Part shown: positions 26,425 through 36,068 of the stretch, one piece after another | Layout: each line of letters begins with the position of its first letter | Numbering within the stretch: position 1 is the stretch's first letter | Assembly (NCBI RefSeq): GCF_001426925.1 | Contig: NZ_LMFR01000020.1 | Location: forward strand, 62,001 to 126,000 | Reading direction: 5' to 3' | Source: Microbacterium sp. Root53 | GTDB lineage: Bacteria > Actinomycetota > Actinomycetes > Actinomycetales > Microbacteriaceae | DNA: 64,000 bases | Notes under the pieces: model-generated | The model's input: only the letters and a program-made list of their open reading frames with translations | The model's database searches: none | Told to the model about the DNA's origin: nothing | Program-made: the position numbers and the translations under genes

Positions 26425-27662
26425 GGCAACAGCATGACATCGACGAGGTCGCCCTCGGCGACCGCGTCGACCTCGGCGGGCACGACCGCGTAGGCCTCGG
26501 CGCGCGCGAGACCGGCGGCCAGGTGCGAGCCCGAGCCACCGGCGGTCGCGGGCCGCACGGTCCAGCGCGCCGGGTCGGAGCGGTCGATCGCGGCCGGCAC
26601 GTACTGGCGGCGTCCCGGGGGCGTGCGCCAGCCCGTCGCGGCGGGAAGACGGAGCACGGGGCGCTGCAGGTCCTCGCGGCCCTGCATCGCGAGCAGCGCG
26701 GGGCGCACGAAGGTCTCGAACGACACGGCCACGCTCACAGGGTTCCCCGGGAGCCCGAACAGCAGCGCCCCGTTCGACAGCCGCCCGAAGGCCTGCGGCT
26801 TGCCGGGCTGCATCGCGACCCGGGTGAAGGCGATCTCGCCCTCGAGCGCGTGCCGGACGACCTCGTACGCGCCGGCGCTCACGCCTCCGGACGTGATCAC
26901 GACGTCCGCCTCGCTCGTCTCGGCGAGCAGCGCGCGCAGCTCGTCGGGGTCGTCGGACACGCACGCGGCCCGCAGCAGCTCGGCGCCGGTCGCGCGCACG
27001 AGCCCCGCGAGCAGCACCGAGTTCGACTCGGGGATCTGGCCGCGCTCGAGCTCGGCGCCGGGCTCCACGAGCTCATCGCCGGTGGAGACGACCACGACGC
27101 GCGGGGGCCGCGCCACGATCACGCGGTCCACTCCGGTCGCGGCCGCGGCCGAGAGCTCGAGCGGTCCGAGCCGCGCGCCGGCCGGGATCACCAGACTGCC
27201 CGCCGGCTGGTCCTCGCCGCGACGACGGATGTGCGCGCCGACGGCCCGGGGAGCGCGGATCACCCGGATGTCGCCGAGCGAGTCGGCGAGGCCTCCGGCC
27301 GTGTCCTCGAACGGCACGATGGCGTCGGCGTCGCTCGGGACCGGTGCCCCCGTCATGATGCGCGCGGCCTCGCCGGGCGCCAGCGCAGGGTCCTCGGACG
27401 ATCCCGCCGGGAGATCCGCGACGACGCGGAGCACGATGGGCTCGTCGGCCGACGCGTGCGCGACATCCGCGCAGCGCACGGCGAAGCCGTCCATCGCGGA
27501 GTTGTCGAACACGGGCACGTCGACCCGTGCGTGCACGGGCTCCGCGAGCGTCAGCCCGACAGCGCCCGGCAGCGTCAGGGTGATCGGGCCGTTCGGCTGG
27601 ATCGCGGCGAGCACGTCCGCGAGCTGCTCTTCCACGGTGCGGAGCGGGCCGGGCGCGGTCAT
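26421..27662 (-). CDS. moeA: Molybdopterin molybdenumtransferase MoeA
   Basis: Inserts molybdate into adenylylated molybdopterin. 413 residues with VFDNSAMDGFAVR (residues ~50-62), IMTGAPVPSDADAIVP, the MogA-like domain with VVVVSTGDELVEPG and ITSGGVSAGAYEVVRHAL, GLPGNPVSVAVSFE, and the C-terminal beta-barrel. The ATG at 27662 overlaps the stop of the E1-like gene (ATGA). Confidence 0.95.
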   Translation of the reverse strand: MTAPGPLRTVEEQLADVLAAIQPNGPITLTLPGAVGLTLAEPVHARVDVPVFDNSAMDGFAVRCADVAHASADEPIVLRVVADLPAGSSEDPALAPGEAARIMTGAPVPSDADAIVPFEDTAGGLADSLGDIRVIRAPRAVGAHIRRRGEDQPAGSLVIPAGARLGPLELSAAAATGVDRVIVARPPRVVVVSTGDELVEPGAELERGQIPESNSVLLAGLVRATGAELLRAACVSDDPDELRALLAETSEADVVITSGGVSAGAYEVVRHALEGEIAFTRVAMQPGKPQAFGRLSNGALLFGLPGNPVSVAVSFETFVRPALLAMQGREDLQRPVLRLPAATGWRTPPGRRQYVPAAIDRSDPARWTVRPATAGGSGSHLAAGLARAEAYAVVPAEVDAVAEGDLVDVMLLP

Positions 27663-28813
27663 GTCGTCACCGCCGGCTCGACCAGGGGCTCCGGCCAGGT
27701 GCGGATGCCGCCGTCCAGGGTCCGGGCGTCGATCCCGTGTGCCGCGAGCAGCGCCGCCCCCTCGGCCGAGCGCACACCGCTGAGGCACACGACCACGACG
27801 GGGCGCCCGTCCGCCGCGTCGCGCACGCGGGCGGTCGCGGCGCCCGGATCGGCGCGCAGTTCGCCGAGCGGCACGTGGAGCGCGCCGGCGATCGTGCCGG
27901 CCCGCACCTCGTCCGGCTCGCGGACGTCCACCACGAGAGGCGCGGCGGGCGAGCCGAGCGCGCCGGCGAGCTCGGCGGGCGGCACGCGCGCTGGCCCGGA
28001 CGCGGCCGGCGCCGCGACCGCGGCCTCGGGCGAGCGTCCGCGCAGCGGCACCTCGCGCTGCGTCGCGCGCAGGCCGTCGATCACGAGGATGCGGCCCAGC
28101 AGAGGCGCGCCGATGCCCGCGATCAGCGTGATGGCCTGGGTCGCCATGAGCGCGCCGACCTGCAGGCAGAGCGATCCGAGCACGCCGACCTGCGCGCACG
28201 TCGGGACATCCCCGGCGCTTCCGGCCGGGTAGAGGTCGGAGAGCCGCACCGCGGCCGCGCCGGCCGGTGGCGCGGACCAGAACACGGTCACCTGCGCGTC
28301 GAAGCCCTGCACGGTGCCCCAGACGAGCGGCACGCCGAGCACGTCGCACGCCTCGGCCACCGCAAGGCGCGTGTCGAACGTGTCGCTGCCGTCCAGCACC
28401 ACGTGCGCCCCGGCCAGCAGCCGGGCGGCGTTTTCGGGCGTGAGGCGCTCGCGCACGGAGCGCACGCGCCCCTCCGGCGCCAGGTCGGCGGCGGCACGCG
28501 CGGCGGAGTCGACCTTCGGACGGCCGACGTCGGCCATCCGGTGCAGCAGCTGCCGCTGCAGGTTCGAGGTCTCCACCACGTCGTCGTCGATCACGGTCAG
28601 CGTGCCGACCCCCGCCGCCGCGAGCGCCAGCACGGCGGGCGAGCCGAGGCCGCCCGCGCCGACGATCGCGACGTGGGCCGCGGCGAGCCGGCGCTGTCCG
28701 AGCTCGCCGAGCGGTGCGAGCACGTGGTGCCGCGCGGTGCGTGCGCTCTCCGCGGCGCTCAGCGCGGCGACCGGCTCGACCAGCGGCGGCAGCGGGACGG
28801 GGGTGGGGGACAT
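27659..28813 (-). CDS. moeZ: MoeB/MoeZ-like adenylyltransferase-rhodanese fusion
   Basis: E1-type enzyme of 384 residues that would adenylylate the MoaD C-terminus and, through its rhodanese domain, supply sulfur. The N-terminal ~260 residues have the ATP motif VAIVGAGGLGSPAVL and DDDVVETSNLQRQLLH. The rhodanese domain (~280-375) has its persulfide Cys in VVVCLSGVRS. Odd feature: the two CXXC pairs that bind structural zinc in E. coli MoeB are absent (LSDLYPAG replaces the first). First gene of the Moco operon, divergent from modA. Confidence 0.85.
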   Translation of the reverse strand: MSPTPVPLPPLVEPVAALSAAESARTARHHVLAPLGELGQRRLAAAHVAIVGAGGLGSPAVLALAAAGVGTLTVIDDDVVETSNLQRQLLHRMADVGRPKVDSAARAAADLAPEGRVRSVRERLTPENAARLLAGAHVVLDGSDTFDTRLAVAEACDVLGVPLVWGTVQGFDAQVTVFWSAPPAGAAAVRLSDLYPAGSAGDVPTCAQVGVLGSLCLQVGALMATQAITLIAGIGAPLLGRILVIDGLRATQREVPLRGRSPEAAVAAPAASGPARVPPAELAGALGSPAAPLVVDVREPDEVRAGTIAGALHVPLGELRADPGAATARVRDAADGRPVVVVCLSGVRSAEGAALLAAHGIDARTLDGGIRTWPEPLVEPAVTT

Positions 28814-28885
28814 GCCGACAGCCTACGGCCGCGGGGGGCGGCCGTGGATCGGCCCGCGCGCCGCATCGCGGCCGGCTGCGCGTGC

Positions 28886-28891
28886 CAGGAT
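28886..28891 (+). promoter_or_regulatory. -10 element of modA
   Basis: CAGGAT ends 6 bases before the GTG at 28898, again predicting initiation at the start codon. No ModE-like palindrome is visible in the 84-base divergent interval. Confidence 0.35.
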
Positions 28892-28897
28892 CGGAGC

Positions 28898-29635
28898 GTG
28901 CGTGCCCTCCGGATCGTGGCGGCCGCCGCCACCGCGGCGGCGCTGGCCGGATGCGCGCCCGCGGCTCCCGAGGGCGGTGCGCTGACGGTGTACGCGGCCG
29001 CGTCGGTCGCGCCCGCCATGGAGGAGATCGCCCAGGCGTTCGAGGCGCGGTATCCCGGCGTCGATGTGCGGCCGATCGTCTCGGACGGATCCCAGGTTCT
29101 CGCGACGCAGCTCGAGGAGGGCGCGCCGGCCGACGTCTTCGCGAGCGCGGACGAGGCCACCATGGCGCGCGTCGCCCCGCTGATCCACGATCCCGCGGTG
29201 CTCGCGACGAACACGCTCGTGCTCGCGGTGCCCCCGGGGAATCCGGCGGGCGTGCAAGCGCTCGAGGATCTCGCGCGCCCGGATGTGACCGTCGTGCTGT
29301 GCGCCGAGGACGTGCCGTGCGGCGCGGCGAGCGCGCGGCTCCTCGATGCCGCGGGCGTCGCGGTCGAGCCCGCGAGCCTCGAGCAGAACGTCGGCGGCGT
29401 GGTGACGAAGATCGCGGTGGGGGAGGCGGACGCCGGGCTCGTGTATCGCACGGACGCCCTCCGCGGCGACGTCGTCGCGATCGAGGCGGACGGGGCCGAC
29501 GAGGTGGTGAACCGCTATCCCATCGCGGTGCTCCGCGCCGCGCCGAACCCGGAGGCGGCGCGGGAGTTCGCCGAGTTCGCGGCCGGGCCCGAGGGGCGCG
29601 CGATCCTCGCCGAGCTCGGCTTCGGGGCGCCGTGA
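28898..29635 (+). CDS. modA: Molybdate ABC transporter substrate-binding lipoprotein ModA
   Basis: Extracytoplasmic molybdate-binding protein, 245 residues. The N-terminus is a lipoprotein signal with the lipobox LAGC (Cys19), so the protein is anchored to the outer face of the membrane. Mature part: VYAAASVAPAMEEIAQAFE, VSDGSQVLATQLEEGAPADVFASAD and the QNVGGVVTKIAVGEADAGLVY segment, all typical of ModA. GTG start at 28898; the frame is open upstream but only this start gives the signal peptide. First gene of modABC. Confidence 0.93.
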   Translation: MRALRIVAAAATAAALAGCAPAAPEGGALTVYAAASVAPAMEEIAQAFEARYPGVDVRPIVSDGSQVLATQLEEGAPADVFASADEATMARVAPLIHDPAVLATNTLVLAVPPGNPAGVQALEDLARPDVTVVLCAEDVPCGAASARLLDAAGVAVEPASLEQNVGGVVTKIAVGEADAGLVYRTDALRGDVVAIEADGADEVVNRYPIAVLRAAPNPEAAREFAEFAAGPEGRAILAELGFGAP

Positions 29636-29730
29636 CGCCGCGGGCGGGCTGGCGCGGGAGCGGCGGGGTGCGCGGACGGCGCGGTCCGCGCCAAGATCGG
29701 GTGTCGGATGTCGAATCGGGGGAGACGACC
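29636..29730 (+). other. modA-modB intergenic hairpin
   Basis: The 95-base gap holds an 8-bp stem GCGCGGAC / GTCCGCGC with a 6-base loop (29670-29691). It could protect the modA message or reduce read-through, giving more binding protein than permease. A ribosome site GGGGGAG (29718-29724) precedes modB. Confidence 0.4.
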
Positions 29731-30563
29731 ATGACGGATGACCGACGCGCGCGCCCGCCGCGCGCGAGAGACGCCGCCGCCGGGCACCTGCCCCGCATCC
29801 TGGCGCTCCCGGCGATCCTGGGCCTCGCGCTGCTCGTCGTGCCGCTCGGGGGTCTCGTCGCGCGCGCGGACTGGAGCCGGCTGTGGGTCGACGTGTCGGC
29901 CCCCGCGGCGCGCGACGCGCTCGTCCTCTCGCTCGTCACGGGCGCGATCGCGACCGCCGTCTGTCTGGCGCTCGGCGTCCCGCTGGCGCTGCTGATCGCG
30001 CGGTCGCGGTCGTGGATCGCAGCGGTGCTGCGGGTGCTGGTGACCGTTCCGCTCGTGCTGCCGCCCATGGTGGGCGGCGTCGCGCTGCTGCTCCTGTTCG
30101 GGCGCACGGGGCCAGTCGGCGGGTGGCTCAACGGAGCGGGGCTGGCCCTGCCGTTCACGGCGGCGGCGGTCGTGATCGCCCAGGTGTTCGTCGCGCTGCC
30201 GTTCCTGGTGCTCGCGGTCGAGGCCTCGGTCCGCTCGATCGGGGTCGACTACGAGCGCACTGCCGCGTCGCTCGGGGCGGGGCGCTGGCACGTGCTGTGG
30301 CGGGTCACGCTGCCGCTCGCGGCGCCGGGCCTGGTCGCCGGCGTCGTACTGTGCTTCGCGCGCGCGATCGGCGAGTTCGGCGCGACCGCGCTGTTCGCGG
30401 GCAACAGCCCCGGCGTCACGCAGACCATGCCCCTCGCGATCTACACGGCCTTCAACGGCTCCGGCGTCGACCAGGGTCCCGCCGTGGCGCTGTCGCTGCT
30501 GCTGCTCGTCACGGCCGTCGCGGTGCTGCTGCTCGTGCGCGGCTGGCGACCCGGGAGCGTGCG

Positions 30564-30567
<4 letters not shown>
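29731..30567 (+). CDS. modB: Molybdate ABC transporter permease ModB
   Basis: Inner-membrane channel subunit, 278 residues with about six membrane segments. The cytoplasmic EAA loop that docks the ATPase is AASLGAGRWHVLWRVTLPLA (residues ~180-199). The following AIGEFGATALFAGN is typical of molybdate and sulfate permeases. The ATG at 29731 has a strong ribosome site. It ends in an ATGA overlap with modC. Confidence 0.94.
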
Positions 30568-31718
<1,151 letters not shown>

Positions 31719-31808
31719 CGCCTCACGGCATGTGCGGGCGGCGGCGGCGCGCGCCCCCGCCGCCCGGGAGGACATGTCGCGGGTGGCGCCACGTGCGCCG
31801 ACGGACCG

Positions 31809-31814
31809 TAGGCT
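31809..31814 (+). promoter_or_regulatory. -10 element of moaA
   Basis: TAGGCT predicts initiation near 31820, upstream of the ATG at 31835 but downstream of the in-frame ATG at 31817, which helps to fix the start. Confidence 0.4.
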
Positions 31815-31834
31815 GGATGGATGAGGCGAGGGTC

Positions 31835-32896
31835 ATGACCGCGGTGCCGGTCGCGATCGGCCGCCGGGCGGAGCCCGTCGGCGACCTCGCCGCGTCCGGC
31901 CCTCTGGTCGACACCTTCGGGCGCGTGCACCGCGACCTGCGGATCTCGCTCACGGACCGGTGCTCGCTGCGCTGCACGTACTGCATGCCGGAGCAGGGCA
32001 ACGAGTGGCTCGCGAAGACGAGCATCCTGACCCTGGACGAGATCGACCGCGTCGCGCGCATCGCGGCCGCGGCGGGGATCACGACGTTCCGCCTCACGGG
32101 CGGCGAGCCGCTGCTGCGCACGGACATCGTCGACGTGGTGCGCCGGCTCGCGCGGATCGAGGGGCCCGACGGGCCCGTGCAGATCGCGATGACGACCAAC
32201 GGCATCCGGCTGCGGGAGTCCCTCCCGGGGCTGATCGACGCCGGGCTGTCGCGCCTGAACATCTCGATCGACACGCTGCGCCGCGACCGCTTCCGCGATC
32301 TCACGCGCCGCGACCGCCTCGACGACGTGCTCGACGGCATCGCCGCGGCGGCCGAGTCGGGGCTGAGCCCGCTCAAGCTCAACGCGGTCGCGATGCGCGA
32401 CGTGAACGACGACGAGCTGGTCGACCTGGTGGAGTTCGCGGTCGGGCACGGCGCGCAGCTGCGCTTCATCGAGCAGATGCCGCTCGACGCCGGCCACACC
32501 TGGTCGCGCGAGCGGATGGTGACGCGCGAGGAGATCCTCGCCGCGCTGTCCGTCCGGTGGGAGCTGACGCCCGTGCCGGGGCGCGGCGGCGCGCCGGCCG
32601 AGACGTGGCTGCTCGACGGCGGCCCTGCGCGCGTCGGCGTGATCGCGTCGGTCACGGCGCCGTTCTGCGGGGCGTGCGACCGCCTCCGGCTCACCGCGGA
32701 CGGCCAGCTGCGCAACTGCCTGTTCTCGACGACCGAGTTCGACCTGCTGCCCATCCTGCGCGGCCATCCCGACGATCTGGACCGCGACCTGGACGCCATG
32801 CTGCGCGGGTGCATCCTGCGCAAGCTCCCGGGCCACGCGATCGACGATCCGTCGTTCCTCCAGCCCGCGCGGGGAATGAACGCGATCGGCGGCTGA
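31835..32896 (+). CDS. moaA: GTP 3',8-cyclase MoaA
   Basis: Radical SAM enzyme that starts Moco synthesis by rearranging GTP. 353 residues. The N-terminal cluster CX3CX2C is Cys43, Cys47 and Cys50 (CSLRCTYCMPE). The second, substrate-binding cluster is in FCGACDRLRLTADGQLRNCL, and the protein ends in the required Gly-Gly (NAIGG). I chose the ATG at 31835 because GAGGCGAGGG lies just upstream and the -10 element is at 31809; an ATG at 31817 would add six residues. Convergent with the chelatase gene 19 bases on. Confidence 0.94.
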   Translation: MTAVPVAIGRRAEPVGDLAASGPLVDTFGRVHRDLRISLTDRCSLRCTYCMPEQGNEWLAKTSILTLDEIDRVARIAAAAGITTFRLTGGEPLLRTDIVDVVRRLARIEGPDGPVQIAMTTNGIRLRESLPGLIDAGLSRLNISIDTLRRDRFRDLTRRDRLDDVLDGIAAAAESGLSPLKLNAVAMRDVNDDELVDLVEFAVGHGAQLRFIEQMPLDAGHTWSRERMVTREEILAALSVRWELTPVPGRGGAPAETWLLDGGPARVGVIASVTAPFCGACDRLRLTADGQLRNCLFSTTEFDLLPILRGHPDDLDRDLDAMLRGCILRKLPGHAIDDPSFLQPARGMNAIGG

Positions 32897-32915
32897 GGGA
32901 TCGGGCCGGCGTGGA

Positions 32916-33602
32916 TCAGGCCAGTGCGGAGGCGCCCTCGCGGTAGCGCTCGGCGATCACCTGGGCGACGCGGAGGTCGGGGGCGAGCGGAGCGGTGACG
33001 ACGTCGGCGCCCGCGTCGGCCACGAGGTTGGCGAAGTAGCCCGGCGCGAGCACGTAGCTGGCGGCGACCACGCGCGGCGCGCCGGCCGCCCGGGCGGCGT
33101 CGACCGCCGCCGGGATCCGCGGATCGGCGCCGGCCGCGTAGCCGACCGTCACGGGCCGGTGGAGCAGCGCGGCGAGCAGCTCGCGCATCGCCTCGACGTC
33201 CGTCGCGGCCTCGGGGCGCGACGAACCGGCGGCGGAGAGCACGACGTGGTCGCCGTCCGCGAGCCCCGACTCCGCGAGCCGCTCGGACAGCACCTCGGCC
33301 AGGAGCGGATGGGGGCCCAGAGGAGCGGTCGCCGTCACGTCGGCGCGCGTCGCGGCCGCCCGCGCGATGTCGACGCCCGTGTGGAAGCCGGCCGACAGCA
33401 GCAGCGGCACGATCACCGCCGGGCCGTCCGTCGCGGCGACCACGTCGTCGATCGATGGGTCCTGCACATCCACGAACGCCTCGGCGACGGGGACCTCCGG
33501 CAGGAGCTCCCGCACCTGGTCGATGAGCGCGTGGACGGCGTCGCGGCCCTCCGTGAAGCGGGTGCCGTGCGAGCACGCGATGAGGGTCGGCGTCGCGGTC
33601 AT
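32916..33602 (-). CDS. CbiX/SirB-type sirohydrochlorin chelatase
   Basis: 228 residues, two tandem CbiX half-domains: ACSHGTRFTEGRDA near the start and a second half with HVVLSAAGSSRP. The metal-ligand His residues are in CSHGT and GFHTGVD. It probably inserts Fe2+ into sirohydrochlorin to make siroheme for NirB; cobalt chelation for B12 is less likely because no cob genes are nearby. The ATG overlaps the stop of the upstream regulator (ATGA), so regulator and chelatase are co-translated. Confidence 0.85.
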   Translation of the reverse strand: MTATPTLIACSHGTRFTEGRDAVHALIDQVRELLPEVPVAEAFVDVQDPSIDDVVAATDGPAVIVPLLLSAGFHTGVDIARAAATRADVTATAPLGPHPLLAEVLSERLAESGLADGDHVVLSAAGSSRPEAATDVEAMRELLAALLHRPVTVGYAAGADPRIPAAVDAARAAGAPRVVAASYVLAPGYFANLVADAGADVVTAPLAPDLRVAQVIAERYREGASALA

Positions 33603-34762
33603 TCGGGATCCTCCACATTGAGACGGTAGCCGCGCTTGACCACCGTCTTGACCACGTCGGGAGCGCCCAGGGCCTCTCGCAGGCGCGCGACCGCCATCTC
33701 GACCGCGTGCGCGCTGTCGCCCGAGCGGGGCAGCGCACGCTGCAGGTCGGTGCGCGACACGACGCCGCCTCCGGCGCGGAACAGCGCGGCGAGGACGTCG
33801 CGGCTGGTGGGGGAGAGCGGGACGAACCGCCCGTCGAGCACGGCGCCGGCGCTGCGCAGCTCGAGCCGCCCGGCCGGCGTCAGGTGGGACGGGGCATGCC
33901 CGCCGCCGAAGTACGTGACGACCGCCCGCACGAGGGAGCCCAGCCTTCCGCGCTCCGCGATCAGGGTCTCGATGCCGGCCGCCACGAGCGGCTCCGCCGT
34001 GATCGGCCCCACCGCGGTCATGAGGAGCTGCCGCTCCGCGGCGAGCATCCGGATGTCCTCCAGCGCTCCGGCGCGCTCGGCCTCCTTCAGCCACTCGGCC
34101 GCTCCCGGCGCCGAGGTGAACAGCACCGCGTCCAGCTCTCCGCGTGCGGTGGCGAGCACGCTGTGGCGCACGACGGCGGGGTCCGGCGGCGGTCCCCAGC
34201 GGTACACCGTGAGGCTCACGACCTGGGCCCCGTGCGACTCGAACAGCTCGTCGAGCCCGTCGGCCCCGGAGCCGTGATGCTGCACGGCGATGCGCTTGCC
34301 CGACACGCCCTCGGCCACGAGGTATTCGCCGAGCTCGGCGGCGGTCTCGGACTCGGCGACCCAGTCGGCCGTGAGCCCGGCCTGCTGGATCGCGCCGCGC
34401 GCCTTGGGGCCGCGGGCGACCAGCTGCGCGCCGCGGAAGGCCGCGAGCAGCTCGTCGGCCAGCCCCGCCTCCTCGGCCGCCTCGATCCAGCCGCGGAAGC
34501 CGACGCCCGTGGTCGCGACCACGACGTCCGGCGGGTCGGCGATCAGCTCGCGCGTGCGGGAGATCAGGGTGGCGTCGTCGATGTGCGACTCGATCGTGAG
34601 CGCGGGCGCCTGCTGCACGGTCGCGCCGTGGCGCTCGAGGGCCGCCGTGAGCTCGCTCGAGCGGCGGTCGACCGCGATGAGGATCGCGCAGCCGGTGAGC
34701 GCGTTCGAGAGCAGGCGGGCCGCGGGGGAGGGTTCGGGTGCGGTGTCCGGCACGTGGTTCAC
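33599..34762 (-). CDS. nnaR: HemD-like / winged-helix regulator of nitrate and nitrite assimilation (NnaR-like)
   Basis: 387 residues with an unusual fusion. Residues ~20-285 resemble uroporphyrinogen-III synthase (GCAILIAVDRRSSELTAALE, VVATTGVGFRGW, LFTSAPGAAEWL, AVGPITAEPLVAAGI). Residues ~295-385 form an OmpR-type winged helix (LSPTSRDVLAALFRAGGGVV, MAVARLREALGAPDVVKTVVKRGYRLN). This architecture is that of NnaR of Streptomyces and Mycobacterium, which works with GlnR on nitrate and nitrite genes. It lies between siroheme genes and nirBD and has a GlnR-like box upstream. Whether the HemD part is a sensor or still an enzyme cannot be told here. Confidence 0.82.
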   Translation of the reverse strand: MNHVPDTAPEPSPAARLLSNALTGCAILIAVDRRSSELTAALERHGATVQQAPALTIESHIDDATLISRTRELIADPPDVVVATTGVGFRGWIEAAEEAGLADELLAAFRGAQLVARGPKARGAIQQAGLTADWVAESETAAELGEYLVAEGVSGKRIAVQHHGSGADGLDELFESHGAQVVSLTVYRWGPPPDPAVVRHSVLATARGELDAVLFTSAPGAAEWLKEAERAGALEDIRMLAAERQLLMTAVGPITAEPLVAAGIETLIAERGRLGSLVRAVVTYFGGGHAPSHLTPAGRLELRSAGAVLDGRFVPLSPTSRDVLAALFRAGGGVVSRTDLQRALPRSGDSAHAVEMAVARLREALGAPDVVKTVVKRGYRLNVEDPE

Positions 34763-34784
34763 GTCCTCAGTGTCGGGGGTGGAG

Positions 34785-34800
34785 ATTTCGCGGATGTGAC
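34785..34800 (-). promoter_or_regulatory. GlnR-like box upstream of nnaR
   Basis: Read leftwards: GTCAC-ATCCGC-GAAAT, matching the GTNAC-n6-GAAAC pattern of actinobacterial GlnR sites except for the last base. It ends 23 bases before the nnaR start codon, in the 70-base gap after cysG. Confidence 0.5.
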
Positions 34801-34832
34801 GCGACGGCCCGTCGGGTGCGGACCGGGTCGGG

Positions 34833-36068
34833 TCAGGCCGCGTCGCCCGCGAGCGCCGCGGCCGGCGCGGGCAGCAGGAGGTCGAGGCGCGCGACCTCGC
34901 CGATCACGATCACCGCGGGATTGCGCACGCCCGCCGCGCGGGCGTCGGCCACCGCCCGCGCCAGGGTCGTGCGGGTCGTGCGCTGCCGGGGCGTGTGCCC
35001 GCTCTCGACGATCGCGATCGGCCGGGTCTCGGGCGCTCCGGCCTCCAGCGCGCCCGCGACGATGCGCTCGAGCGCCGCGACGCCCATGAGCACCACGGTC
35101 GTGACGGAGTCGTCGGCGAGCGCCGCGAGCGTGGATGCGGTCAGCGGCGCCTGGCCGTTGACGACGTGCATGGCGCCCGAGACGCCGCGGTGCGTCACGG
35201 GGATGCCGGCGGCCTGGGGGACCGACACGGCCGACGTGGGCGCGGGGACGACCTCGACCGGCACGCCCGCCTCGAGGCACGCGGTGACCTCCTCGCCGCC
35301 GCGTCCGAACACGAACGGATCGCCGCCCTTCAGGCGCACGACGCGGCGCCCGGCGCGGGCGTGCTCGACGATCAGGGCGTTGATCCGGTCCTGGGGCACG
35401 GGGTGGTGCCCGGGGCGCTTGCCGACGTCGACGACCTCGACCTCGGGGTCGAGCTCGCTCAGCACGTCGACGGGACCCAGGCGGTCCGCGATCACGACGT
35501 CCGCCTCCGCCAGCAGCCGCCGCGCGCGCACGGTCATGAGGTCGACGGGGCCCGGGCCGCCGCCGACGAGGGCGACGCGGCCGCGCGCCGTCTCGCGCAC
35601 GCGGCGCAGCGGCAGGGCGCCGCGGTCGGCGAGGGCCGCGATCGCGTTGCGGACCCGTGCCGCCCGGCGCGGGTCGACGCCGGCATCCGACGCGACGCCG
35701 ATCACGACGTCTCCGGAGCGGGTCTCGGCGGTCAGCCGCGCGGATCCGTGTGCGCCGTCCGACGCGTTCACGCAGAACGTGCGGCGGGCCTCGCACCACG
35801 CCGCGACGTCGGCGTCGAGGCGGGCGCTTCCGGTCGCGGTGTGCACGAGCCACGCGCCGTCGACGTCGTCCTCGCGCACGGGGCGCGGTGCCCAGGCGAT
35901 GCCGTGCCGGTCGACGAGCTCTCGCGTCGCCTCCGACAGCTCGGGGGCGACGACGCGGACGACCGCGCCCTCATCGAGCAGGCGGGGGAGACGGCGGGCG
36001 GCGACCGAGCCGCCTCCGACGAACAGCACGTCGCGTCCGGCGAGCGACAGCCCGAGCATGGTCGTCAC
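34833..36068 (-). CDS. cysG: Siroheme synthase (precorrin-2 dehydrogenase / uroporphyrinogen-III methyltransferase fusion)
   Basis: 411 residues. The N-terminal ~150 are the CysG-B dehydrogenase/chelatase part (VLFVGGGSVAARRLPRLLDEGA, CVNASDGAHGS). The C-terminal ~250 are the SUMT domain (VGGGPGPVDLMTVRARRLL, VRLKGGDPFVFGRGGEE, GIPVTHRGVSGA). Together they turn uroporphyrinogen III into siroheme for NirB. Start is GTG at 36068, overlapping the nirD stop (GTGA); an internal ATG three codons on is possible. The order nirB-nirD-cysG forms one leftward operon. Confidence 0.92.
   Translation of the reverse strand: MTTMLGLSLAGRDVLFVGGGSVAARRLPRLLDEGAVVRVVAPELSEATRELVDRHGIAWAPRPVREDDVDGAWLVHTATGSARLDADVAAWCEARRTFCVNASDGAHGSARLTAETRSGDVVIGVASDAGVDPRRAARVRNAIAALADRGALPLRRVRETARGRVALVGGGPGPVDLMTVRARRLLAEADVVIADRLGPVDVLSELDPEVEVVDVGKRPGHHPVPQDRINALIVEHARAGRRVVRLKGGDPFVFGRGGEEVTACLEAGVPVEVVPAPTSAVSVPQAAGIPVTHRGVSGAMHVVNGQAPLTASTLAALADDSVTTVVLMGVAALERIVAGALEAGAPETRPIAIVESGHTPRQRTTRTTLARAVADARAAGVRNPAVIVIGEVARLDLLLPAPAAALAGDAA

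Noticed and set aside
26421..30158. Apparent 1245-residue protein ending in MoeA
   Set aside because: Only the last 413 residues are MoeA; the upstream extension is antisense to modA/modB and out of frame with the overlapping E1 gene.
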